DNA of 9,804 nucleotides, taken from Planctomycetota bacterium (GTDB lineage: Bacteria > Planctomycetota > SZUA-567 > JAFGNG01). The position numbers and the translations under genes were made by a program. Shown here one piece after another: positions 1 to 6,068 of this stretch (positions within the stretch are counted from its first letter, which is position 1; each line of letters opens with the position of its first letter). The notes under the pieces are model-generated. The model was given only the letters and a program-made list of their open reading frames with translations. It had not been told where the DNA came from and did no database searches. Where the stretch lies: the NCBI GenBank assembly GCA_016927125.1, contig JAFGNG010000072.1:1-9804 (forward strand), read 5' to 3'.

Positions 1-400
1 CATGGCTGGCGCACTGAATAACATAGGGCAGGCCCCGCAAGCGGCACCAGTATATCGCGGTCCACATGCTGAGAATATGATAGCCGTTGAAGACCACGAC
101 CTCGAAGTTTTTGGGGGTAAGCTTGCCAAACAGGGAGGCGTTGAAGTGATTGGATTCACCCGTGAGACGGTTGGCGCACCAGTGGAGGCCGGGAAGCACC
201 TTTTCAAAGGGTTGCGGCGGTTCATTAATCCGCCACTTGCGGTTCTCCTGGATCGCACAGAGGTAAAAGACAGTCAATTCGAGTTCTGATTGCGCGGCGA
301 GATGCTTCAGGAAGGGCCGCTGGTAGGGCCGGGGGGATTCCGTCACATAAGCAACTCGCAGGGGTTTGGAGCCTTCTGGATAAAACTTCTCTGCCGCCAT
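1..400 (-). CDS. Glycosyltransferase, GT4-like N-terminal domain (partial, runs off left edge)
   Basis: The first 133 codons of a minus-strand gene read open from an ATG at 398-400 to the window edge. After a short polar leader, residues 15-21 (RVAYVTE) form the first beta strand of a Rossmann-type fold, followed by a PYQRPF segment and the LELTVFY strand. This is the usual opening of GT-B glycosyltransferases of the GT4/glycosyl transferase family 1 type, where 'PYR.PL' follows the first strand. A later FEVVVFNGYH strand fits the same domain. The family moves a sugar from a nucleotide-sugar donor to a lipid or polysaccharide acceptor at the cytoplasmic face of the membrane. The donor-binding C-terminal domain with the EX7E motif lies outside the window, so donor and acceptor cannot be guessed. 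An AAGGGA stretch about 7 nt upstream may be the ribosome binding site. The gene is divergent from the DUF3108 gene at 724. Confidence 0.7.
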   Translation of the reverse strand, partial: MAAEKFYPEGSKPLRVAYVTESPRPYQRPFLKHLAAQSELELTVFYLCAIQENRKWRINEPPQPFEKVLPGLHWCANRLTGESNHFNASLFGKLTPKNFEVVVFNGYHILSMWTAIYWCRLRGLPYVIQCASH

Positions 401-531
401 GAGATTATCCCTTCACCCGAACACCTGCAGCAAGTGAGCTTGCATGAATTCTTATTCTAATCCGGTAATGCTCTGAAATCAATCACAATCGAAAGGTATA
501 TCTAATTATAAATTAAGATGGTTAGCGTATT

Positions 532-560
532 TTGACAAGCTTTTATCTTCTTTTTTTAAT
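532..560 (+). promoter_or_regulatory. Upstream sigma70-like promoter for the DUF3108 gene
   Basis: A perfect -35 box TTGACA (532-537) is followed after 17 bp by TTTAAT (555-560), which matches the -10 consensus at five of six positions. The region is strongly AT-rich. Transcription would start near 567, giving a leader of roughly 155 nt before the ATG at 724. This is a motif match only. Confidence 0.5.
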
Positions 561-602
561 GTACTTGTATTTTTTAAGGGATCGAGGGAAAACACATTTT
601 AC

Positions 603-631
603 TTGACATCAAAAAATATAGAGGAGATACT
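603..631 (+). promoter_or_regulatory. Proximal sigma70-like promoter for the DUF3108 gene
   Basis: A second perfect TTGACA (603-608) is followed after 17 bp by GATACT (626-631), four of six to the -10 consensus. The start would be near 638, with a leader of about 86 nt. Together with the site at 532-560 this gives two tandem promoters pointing the same way, 71 bp apart. Confidence 0.5.
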
Positions 632-723
632 AACCCAATACCAATACCTTGCCCTTAATTCCAGCCCAAACCGGGCGCGCAAGGCAACCTGATTGCGTTT
701 AAACAGCTAAAAGGCGTCTATAC

Positions 724-1731
724 ATGACAAGTTCAACCCAGCGTTCGGCGTATCGTGGATTCGCCGCAGTTTGTTTTTTAGCTTTCTTCCTGTTGTCGGC
801 GGCTCCCGCTACCGAGATCACCCCTGAACAAACCAGGGTCAGCAAAACCGAAGCCAAAATCGAAGACCAGGCCATCAAACCCGGCACAAACCCCGGGCAG
901 GAAGCTGAAATCAAGCCGTCTTTAATCGCCCCCAAGGACCGCCTCAAAGAAGTATCAATGGAGCCAAAAGAGCCCGCGAAGGTCATGGCAATCGATGAAA
1001 AGCTGCGCTATCTTCTTAAATATAAAGGACTTCCGGCTGGGGAAAGCATCTTTACAGTCAAACGCATAACCAAGATGGGTGGCCAGCCAGTATACTATAT
1101 TACCATGGAAACCGAGTCGAATGATGCTATCGACCTGCTTTATCCCGTCCGCGACAGGGTGAAGAGTTATATCAACGCCGAAAACAGCTATTCCATGCGC
1201 TTTGAGCGCAGCCTGCGTGAAGGCAAGTATAAAGCTGATGACAAGCTGGTTTATGATTATGAAAAGAATGAGCAAACCTATACCGCGATTAAATATAAGG
1301 GGGATACCCCCAAGGAAACGGTCAAGCCGCCGCAACCTATCCCAGGACCGGTGCAGGATCCCTTGTCCGCAATGTATTACCTCCGCCATTTTCCCCTTAA
1401 GATTGGTCAGAGCAAAGAAATCCTGATCGGCAACCGTAAAAGCACTGATATCCTTGAAGTTACACCGAAGAGCGAGGAGGAGATTAATATCCCTGGTATT
1501 GGCGTTTTTGACGCCTACCTAGTGGAGCTTGGAACTGGCGGTGAAGAAGGCGGGAAGTACAATTCCGAGATCTTCTTCTCAGAGGGCGATCTCAAGCTCT
1601 GGGTGGAGAAAAACACCAATATTCCCCTGCTGATCAAGATCGGCGTCCCTATCCTCGGTGAAATGACCGGCATTTTGCAAAGCGCTGAAAACTGCAAGCT
1701 CATGGATTATCTCAAACGCAAAGCCGAGTAA
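724..1731 (+). CDS. Secreted DUF3108 domain protein
   Basis: This 335-residue protein starts with a clear Sec signal peptide: basic residues near R7/R11, a hydrophobic stretch at about 13-26 and a small-residue SAAPA cleavage region near residue 29. There is no lipobox cysteine, so a soluble periplasmic or exported protein is expected. Residues 30-90 are a charged, proline- and lysine-rich linker. Residues 93 to about 325 look like DUF3108 (PF11306), with the LRYLLKYKGLPAGE opening, the YPVRDRVKSYIN segment and a late KLWVEKNTNIPLLIKI strand near the end. The family is beta-rich, of unknown biochemical role, and typical of Gram-negative envelopes; I recall members beside envelope-polysaccharide genes, which would suit the divergent glycosyltransferase here. 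A weak AAGG lies about 9 nt before the ATG. Two tandem promoters precede it. It converges on the HD-GYP gene with 54 nt between stop codons and no obvious terminator. Domain call is by eye. Confidence 0.8.
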   Translation: MTSSTQRSAYRGFAAVCFLAFFLLSAAPATEITPEQTRVSKTEAKIEDQAIKPGTNPGQEAEIKPSLIAPKDRLKEVSMEPKEPAKVMAIDEKLRYLLKYKGLPAGESIFTVKRITKMGGQPVYYITMETESNDAIDLLYPVRDRVKSYINAENSYSMRFERSLREGKYKADDKLVYDYEKNEQTYTAIKYKGDTPKETVKPPQPIPGPVQDPLSAMYYLRHFPLKIGQSKEILIGNRKSTDILEVTPKSEEEINIPGIGVFDAYLVELGTGGEEGGKYNSEIFFSEGDLKLWVEKNTNIPLLIKIGVPILGEMTGILQSAENCKLMDYLKRKAE

Positions 1732-1785
1732 CTGCCGATTACTCTTTTCACACCAAGATATTGAATTATAATCAAGCGGGGGTGC

Positions 1786-2886
1786 TTACTGGAATTCTTC
1801 GCTGGAGAAGCTTACCGCCAGTTCTGCCATGTCGAGCGGGAGGCAACGGAGGAAGGCATCCACAATCTCGGGATCCAACTGGGTTCCCTTGCATTCGATC
1901 AGGATTGCTTTGGCCTTTTCCTCCGATAAGGCTTTCCGGTAGGGGCGGTCTGAAACCATCGCGTCCCAGGTGTCGCAGACACTCAGAATCCGTGACAACA
2001 GCGGGATCTCCTTGCCCTGGAGGCCATCGGGGTAACCGCAGCCGTCATAGCGTTCATGGTGGGCGCGTAGTACCGGGATAATATGCTCCATGCCCGGCAC
2101 GGTCTTGAGGATATTGGCGGATCGGGCGGGATGTTGTTTCATGATCTCCATCTCTTCGAAGGTCAGCCTGCCCGGCTTGGTCAGGATGCTCTCCGGCACG
2201 CCGATCTTGCCAATATCATGCAAGGCGCCGGCGATTTCAGCCGCGCTGACCTCTCTGGAAGATAGTTTCAACTCCATGGCGACATGTTTGGACAACAAAG
2301 CCACTGACTTGGAGTGCTGTTGCGTGTAAGGGTCTCGCGCGTCAATAATCTGCGCCAGGGCCTGCAAAGTGCCGAGAAAGAGCTTTTCGTGCTCGACAAT
2401 CGCGTCAATAACCTTCTGCCGCAACTCCTTGTTGGTCTTGGTCAGGGTTTCTTGGAATTCCCCGTGCATCCGCTCATAGCGCCTTTTCGACAAGGCTTCT
2501 TTAACAACACTTAACAGCTCTTGCAGCCGGAAGGGCTTCTTCACAAAGGAATGGGCATTAAGGTTGAGGGCTTCGACTACGTAATCAGCTTCGGCGAAGC
2601 CGGTCATGATGATAAACGGTATTTCGGGATGATGCTGGCGACACCAGGAGAGCAGATCAATGCCATTTTCTTCCGCCATGATTACATCGGTAATGACTAG
2701 GGAATAGTCATTGGCATCGATTAAACTTCGCGCGTCTGAGACTTTCCCGGTGACGGATACTTCAAACCCTTCGCTTTGGAGGCTGTCGAGAAGAAGTTCC
2801 CGGACATGCTGGTCGTCATCAACAACGAGGATGCTTTCTGTGATTTTATCTTCAGGGAGTGTCAGCTCGAGATCAGGTATCTCCAC
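1786..2886 (-). CDS. Response regulator with HD-GYP output (probable c-di-GMP phosphodiesterase)
   Basis: The protein has 366 residues if it starts at the GTG at 2884-2886. That start is chosen because GGGAGGT (2894-2900) lies 7 nt upstream; a longer TTG start at 2907 would put this site inside the coding region. Residues about 18-135 are a receiver domain: acidic DDD at 23-25, phospho-accepting Asp67 in VITDVIM, Thr95 in IIMTGF and Lys117 in KKPF. A helical linker (about 135-170) leads to an HD-GYP domain with His223-Asp224 in LHDIGKIG and a complete HHERYDGCGYP at 276-286. Proteins with all these residues usually hydrolyse cyclic di-GMP to GMP or pGpG using two or three metal ions, under control of a sensor kinase. 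No kinase is present nearby, so this is an orphan regulator here. There is no added DNA-binding domain. It stands in its own AT-rich context after the ketosynthase. Confidence 0.88.
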   Translation of the reverse strand: MEIPDLELTLPEDKITESILVVDDDQHVRELLLDSLQSEGFEVSVTGKVSDARSLIDANDYSLVITDVIMAEENGIDLLSWCRQHHPEIPFIIMTGFAEADYVVEALNLNAHSFVKKPFRLQELLSVVKEALSKRRYERMHGEFQETLTKTNKELRQKVIDAIVEHEKLFLGTLQALAQIIDARDPYTQQHSKSVALLSKHVAMELKLSSREVSAAEIAGALHDIGKIGVPESILTKPGRLTFEEMEIMKQHPARSANILKTVPGMEHIIPVLRAHHERYDGCGYPDGLQGKEIPLLSRILSVCDTWDAMVSDRPYRKALSEEKAKAILIECKGTQLDPEIVDAFLRCLPLDMAELAVSFSSEEFQ

Positions 2887-2893
2887 TTTTGCT

Positions 2894-2900
2894 ACCTCCC
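2894..2900 (-). promoter_or_regulatory. Strong Shine-Dalgarno that sets the HD-GYP start
   Basis: Read on the minus strand the site is GGGAGGT, 7 nt before GTG at 2884-2886. It is the strongest ribosome binding site in this part of the window. It argues for the GTG start over the TTG at 2905-2907, which is upstream of the site itself. Confidence 0.75.
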
Positions 2901-2936
2901 TGTCCAAAAAATCACCTTTTCATCCATATACTCCTT

Positions 2937-2966
2937 ATAATCGACAAAAAATTAAAAAGCTTTCAA
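2937..2966 (-). promoter_or_regulatory. Possible promoter for the HD-GYP gene
   Basis: On the minus strand TTGAAA (2961-2966) is followed after 18 bp by GATTAT (2937-2942), a four-of-six -10 match, inside a very AT-rich 100-bp gap between the ketosynthase stop and the HD-GYP start. The start would fall near 2930. In such AT-rich DNA, chance matches are common, so this is a weak call. No GC-rich terminator for the upstream ketosynthase is seen in the same gap. Confidence 0.3.
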
Positions 2967-3008
2967 AATATTTTATAAAATTCTAACAAAACCCCTTAAA
3001 TAAATAAG

Positions 3009-4217
3009 TTATGCCTTTGCCAACACAACTGAGGCATTGATGCCTCCAAGCCCGAAAGAGTTGTTTATTGCCATGGAAACCGGCATTTTTCGCGCTTTTT
3101 CAGCACAATAGTCTAAATCCAGAGCAGGATCAGGCTCATCCAGGCCAACTGTGGGTGGTATTACTCCGTGTAGTATGCTTTTCACTGTGGAAATGGCTTC
3201 CAACGCCCCGGCAGCTCCCATGGCATGCCCAAAGCAGGATTTATTGGCAGTGCATACCATCTTGGAGGCGTGATCGCCAAAGATCTTCTTGATGGCAGTC
3301 GTCTCGATCGCATCATTGTACTTGGTTCCAGTGGCATGGCAGTTAATGTGTACAATCTCTTCGGGGCGGACTTCTGCATCAGCCAGCGCCATTGCCATCA
3401 CCGCGGCAATGCCTGTGCCGCTCTTGTCAGGGGCAGTCATATGAAAGGCATCATTATTCATCCCCCTGCCCAGGAGGCGCGCCAGCGGCACTGCCCCGCG
3501 CGAGCGAGCGGATTGCTGCGTTTCCACTACCAACACCCCCGCGCCTTCGCTGAAGAGCGTGCCGGAACGCTGGGCGTGGAAGGGGCGGATCATCTCCTTG
3601 GTAATTGCGCGCAATCCTGAAAGGCCAGCGTAGCAATGCTCGGAGAGTTCGTCAAAACCCCCGGCAATCACCAGGTCGGCCCTGCCCTGCCTGATCCATG
3701 ATAGCGCGATCCCGAGCACCGCCGTACCGGAGGCGCAGGCCAGGCTGATCACCGAGGCCGGGCCGCTGCATGCAATAATCTCCCGGATCGCTGCCAGGCC
3801 TGCTCCCATGGAACTCGCGGAGAGGTCGCAGCTCCCCTTCCCCGGTTCCTTGCCTGCCGCCAGTGCCGCAAGCCCGGACTGCGCGCCGCCGAAATTGCTG
3901 CCGATGATAACTCCAATCCGCGCAGGCTCAGGGGCGTGGGAATCGCTGGCTTTGGTTTCCGGATCAATCAACCGGGCCTGGATAATGGCTTCTTCTACCG
4001 CTTTGACAAGAAAGGCGCAACAGCGGGACATACCCTCGGGCACGGGAAAATCCGCCACCTCGCCAGCAAGCGTATTACGGAAGGGAGAGGCGTCAAAGAC
4101 AGTGATCTCCCGGAAGGCCTGTTCCCCGGCGCAGAGTTTTTCCCAGAACGGCTCTACCCCCACGCCGTAGGGGGAAACGCATCCCAATCCGGTGATCACC
4201 GCCGTGCTTGGTTTCAT
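3009..4217 (-). CDS. Beta-ketoacyl-ACP synthase, FabF-like (KAS II type)
   Basis: This 402-residue enzyme is close to the usual FabF length of about 410. It opens with VITGLGCVSPYG, as in FabF/FabB. The thiolase-fold catalytic set is intact: Cys161 in SLACASGT, His294 in NCHATGT, and Lys326 with His331 in NKSCFGHAMGAAGALE. The C-terminal NNSFGLGGINAS glycine loop is also present. It should condense an acyl group on the cysteine with malonyl-ACP. Motifs differ slightly from textbook FabF: CHATGT where AHGTST-type is common, and ACASGT around the nucleophile. No ACP, FabD, FabG or FabH is nearby, so this may be a second, specialised ketosynthase rather than the main fatty-acid enzyme. A GGAG lies 9 nt before the ATG. 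acpS ends 44 nt upstream, which suggests co-transcription with the PPTase that activates its carrier protein. Confidence 0.85.
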   Translation of the reverse strand: MKPSTAVITGLGCVSPYGVGVEPFWEKLCAGEQAFREITVFDASPFRNTLAGEVADFPVPEGMSRCCAFLVKAVEEAIIQARLIDPETKASDSHAPEPARIGVIIGSNFGGAQSGLAALAAGKEPGKGSCDLSASSMGAGLAAIREIIACSGPASVISLACASGTAVLGIALSWIRQGRADLVIAGGFDELSEHCYAGLSGLRAITKEMIRPFHAQRSGTLFSEGAGVLVVETQQSARSRGAVPLARLLGRGMNNDAFHMTAPDKSGTGIAAVMAMALADAEVRPEEIVHINCHATGTKYNDAIETTAIKKIFGDHASKMVCTANKSCFGHAMGAAGALEAISTVKSILHGVIPPTVGLDEPDPALDLDYCAEKARKMPVSMAINNSFGLGGINASVVLAKA

Positions 4218-4261
4218 CTTACCATTCTCCAGGTTTCATCCACCAACTGTTGAGCTGGTTT

Positions 4262-4651
4262 TTATGTTTTGTCTTTGCCTTCGAGCACTACTACGGCAGC
4301 GGCATAGTCGCCGGTATGGGTGAGGCTGAGGTGCATCCTGGCAACCCCCTTCTCACCTGCCAGCTTTTGCGCATTACCATGCAACTGCAAGACCGGCGCC
4401 CCGATCTCATCATTGCCTACCTCAATGCTGAGGAAGCCGATCCCTTTTTGCCACCCGGTTCCCAAGGCCTTCATCGCCGCTTCCTTGGCGGCGAAGCGCG
4501 CGGCGTAGCGTTCCTCCGTGTTGGCCGAAGCCTTGCAGGCAGCCTGCTCCGCCGCGGAAAAGGTTTTTTTCAGAAAGCGCTCGCCATGCCGGGAGATTGC
4601 CTCCCGGATGCGTTGAGTTTCGCAGATGTCCAATCCAATGCCAATAATCAT
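4262..4651 (-). CDS. acpS: Holo-[acyl-carrier-protein] synthase
   Basis: The 129-residue protein matches the AcpS family in length and motifs. GIGLDICE at residues 4-11 carries the Mg-binding Asp8, and RFAAKEAAMKALGTG at 52-66 carries Glu57 and the CoA-binding lysines. HLSLTHTGDYAAAVV near the end is the usual closing strand. It transfers 4'-phosphopantetheine from CoA to the conserved serine of acyl carrier proteins, acting as a cytosolic trimer in this family. Its ATG overlaps the stop of the lipoyl-domain gene by one base (TAATG), so the two are probably translationally coupled. In many bacteria acpS follows pdxJ directly; here three genes (dapA, a metallophosphoesterase and the lipoyl protein) sit between pdxJ and acpS. 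Confidence 0.93.
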   Translation of the reverse strand: MIIGIGLDICETQRIREAISRHGERFLKKTFSAAEQAACKASANTEERYAARFAAKEAAMKALGTGWQKGIGFLSIEVGNDEIGAPVLQLHGNAQKLAGEKGVARMHLSLTHTGDYAAAVVVLEGKDKT

Positions 4652-5157
4652 TACATTCCTTCTTGTTGGTTTTGGTAATAATCCTGTACGTCCTGCTCCT
4701 TGAGCGGCCGGTCCAGGTTGAGGGCAGCGGCAATCTCGGCAAGCTCCAGGCCAAGCTCCTTTGCCAACCGCCGGGCCGCGGGAGCTGCGCGCACCGCCCC
4801 GAAGATCTGCGGAACCGCGCGGGGAGTAAAGCTGTCCAGGGACACGCCCGTACTGGCGTCTTGTTGCAAACGCCCGGCGTTCTCTTCGCGCGCGGCAGCG
4901 AGCTTCTCCCGGTCTGACTCTTCGCCAACTACGCAGAGGATATAACCCACCGGCAAGGTGCTCTTCTCCGGAGCCAGGCAGGCGAGCAGCGTACCGCTGA
5001 CCTCCTCCTCGGCCTCGAGCGTGAACTCTGCCTTCTCTGTGATCAATTCCACCAGCTCCGCGCCGGGAGTAATCTCATCCCCCGCTTTAACCAGCCAGGA
5101 GGCAATCGTTGCCACCTCGACATTCTCCGCCAGTGAGGGGACCCGGATTAAATGCAT
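4651..5157 (-). CDS. Stand-alone lipoyl domain plus E3-binding domain protein
   Basis: This 168-residue protein has the N-terminal half of a 2-oxoacid dehydrogenase E2 but no acyltransferase domain. Residues 1-80 form a biotinyl/lipoyl hammerhead: PSLAENVEVATIASWLVKAGD, then LITEKAEFTLEA with Lys42 as the expected lipoylation site, and closing glycine turns. The TEKA context fits lipoyl rather than biotin, which uses MKM. Residues about 85-120 are a charged then neutral linker. Residues 124-162 resemble the peripheral subunit-binding domain (AAPAARRLAKELGLELAEI, then LKEQDVQDYY), but the usual GTGxGGR loop is replaced by AAALNLDR. A full E2 would need roughly 230 more residues, with HxxxDG. 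The gene ends in a clean stop coupled to acpS, so truncation by frameshift seems unlikely. AAGGA lies 6 nt before the ATG. Possible roles are an E3-binding-protein-like subunit or a mobile acyl carrier; neither is shown. Confidence 0.78.
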   Translation of the reverse strand: MHLIRVPSLAENVEVATIASWLVKAGDEITPGAELVELITEKAEFTLEAEEEVSGTLLACLAPEKSTLPVGYILCVVGEESDREKLAAAREENAGRLQQDASTGVSLDSFTPRAVPQIFGAVRAAPAARRLAKELGLELAEIAAALNLDRPLKEQDVQDYYQNQQEGM

Positions 5158-5195
5158 AGATAATCCTTCTTCCGCAAGTATCGAATTTAATACTT

Positions 5196-5227
5196 TTGTA
5201 CGGGCACAGCGCGCCGTGTCCCTACAA
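5196..5227. repeat. Near-perfect 32-bp palindrome (REP-like)
   Basis: Dyad symmetry is centred between 5211 and 5212. The outer arms TTGTA/TACAA pair, then GGG-CAC pairs with GTG-TCC with one G-T wobble, then a GCGCGC core. Only 5201/5222 and 5208/5215 fail to pair. Seven-base direct repeats TATCGAA lie outside it at 5179-5185 and 5229-5235. The form, a G/C-rich hairpin with TGTA ends between genes, resembles REP-like or MITE-like dispersed palindromes. There is no U tract, so it is not a classical terminator. Confidence 0.6.
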
Positions 5228-5240
5228 TTATCGAAGCCTC

Positions 5241-5260
5241 TCCCTCCAAGGTGAGAGGGA
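5241..5260. repeat. Short inverted repeat next to the palindrome
   Basis: TCCCTC (5241-5246) pairs with GAGGGA (5255-5260) across an 8-nt loop. The CTCTCCCTC-type sequence recalls dispersed intergenic repeats seen in other bacterial genomes. No T run follows on either strand, so a Rho-independent terminator is not supported, although it sits 18 nt after the metallophosphoesterase stop. Confidence 0.4.
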
Positions 5261-5278
5261 ATAATCCCCCATCTTTAC

Positions 5279-6028
5279 CTAACGCCCATCCACCAGGCGG
5301 TCGCCAAGGATGTTATCCAGCAAGGGTTGGGCGTGGATTTCCTGCCGGGTTTTTTCAATATCATACTCCACCCGCCGGAAGACCACGCTGTCGCCATCGA
5401 AGATCACATAGCAGGCGCGGGGATCGCGGTCGCGGGGCTGGCCGACCGAGCCGACATTGACAATCGCCTTGCTGGTCTTCTCCATGATAAAGATACTTTT
5501 GAACATGTCCTCCGGGGTAACAAAGGGTTTCCCCAGCTCAAAGACCCCCGGCACGTGGGTGTGGCCGACAAAGCAATAGCGGTCAAACATGTCAAACTGC
5601 GGCGCCAGCTTGTCTGGATGGTTGCTCAAAAGCGGTAACAGGTATTCGCTCGTGGGCTTCTGCGGCGAGCCATGGACATAGAGAATGCCCTCCTCGGTAT
5701 GTGATTTCGGCAGGTTGTCAATATGCTCCAAAAAATCGCGCCCGTCCGCGGTGCTGTTAAGCTGCTCCAGGGTCCAGTCAATCGCCCGGCTCGCGCGCTG
5801 GTTGAAACGCTCGCAGCCCTCGGCGAGGGCAAGCTCGTGGTTGCCCTTGATGGTGATATAGAATTTTTCCAGCTCACGCAGGCATTCCAGGGGGCGCGGC
5901 CCGTAGCCGACAATATCCCCCAGGCAGATAATCTCATCAATGTCCAGAGTTTCGATGTCAGCGAAAACCGCGCGCAATGCCTCCAGATTACCATGGATAT
6001 CACTAATGATCGCGTGTCTTTCCAACAT
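5279..6028 (-). CDS. Calcineurin-like metallophosphoesterase (YfcE/COG0639 type)
   Basis: The 249-residue protein shows the complete dimetal phosphoesterase set in order: Asp10 and His12 in SDIHGN, Asp38 in LGDIVGYGP, Asn63-His64 in GNHE, His119 in VHGS, and His156/His158 in GHTHVP. The NVGSVGQPRDRDPRA closing motif and GDIVGYGP are typical of the small bacterial family often annotated as YfcE-like or diadenosine-tetraphosphatase-related. Such enzymes hydrolyse phosphodiesters or nucleotides with Mn or other divalent metals; the natural substrate of this subfamily is usually unknown. It is cytosolic, with no signal peptide. The start at 6026-6028 has only a weak GGGG about 8 nt upstream. It follows dapA by 40 nt, in a gap that holds a perfect 10-bp palindrome (6051-6060), and lies in the cdaA-headed gene run. 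Confidence 0.87.
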   Translation of the reverse strand: MLERHAIISDIHGNLEALRAVFADIETLDIDEIICLGDIVGYGPRPLECLRELEKFYITIKGNHELALAEGCERFNQRASRAIDWTLEQLNSTADGRDFLEHIDNLPKSHTEEGILYVHGSPQKPTSEYLLPLLSNHPDKLAPQFDMFDRYCFVGHTHVPGVFELGKPFVTPEDMFKSIFIMEKTSKAIVNVGSVGQPRDRDPRACYVIFDGDSVVFRRVEYDIEKTRQEIHAQPLLDNILGDRLVDGR

Positions 6029-6068
6029 GAGCTGAACCCCGTGTAGTCTGGTCGGCCGACTGCCGGTG

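Larger units (their letters stand above)
401..723. other. Divergent intergenic region between glycosyltransferase and DUF3108 gene
   Basis: These 323 bases hold no credible gene. The centre (about 480-640) is AT-rich and carries two tandem rightward promoter-like sites. The last 80 bases before the DUF3108 gene are more mixed and can fold: an inner GCCC/GGGC stem (664-667 with 673-676, 5-nt loop) sits inside an outer TTGCC/GGCAA pairing (649-653 with 683-687), without a U tract. For the leftward glycosyltransferase, a perfect TATAAT lies on the minus strand at 505-510, but no acceptable -35 box is found 16-18 bp upstream of it. Confidence 0.6.

Noticed and set aside
2..289. Plus-strand 95-codon frame at the left edge
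   Set aside because: The opposite strand reads as the start of a GT4-like glycosyltransferase with a sound ATG and typical N-terminal strands, which explains this stretch better.
1732..1785. Bidirectional terminator between the convergent DUF3108 and HD-GYP genes
   Set aside because: The 54-nt gap shows no stable stem-loop with flanking T or A tracts.
2887..2907. TTG start giving a seven-residue-longer HD-GYP protein
   Set aside because: It lies upstream of the strong GGGAGGT site, which is correctly spaced for the GTG at 2884-2886; the added residues are not part of the receiver fold.
2908..3008. Rho-independent terminator after the ketosynthase
   Set aside because: Only AT-only palindromes and T runs are present; no GC-containing stem directly before a T tract was found.
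4208..4678. 156-codon plus-strand frame opposite acpS
   Set aside because: Shadow of acpS, with no family resemblance and no supported ribosome site.
6051..6060. Perfect 10-bp palindrome GTCGGCCGAC between dapA and the metallophosphoesterase
   Set aside because: Short, GC-rich and single in the window; no promoter overlap and no T tract, so an operator or terminator cannot be supported.
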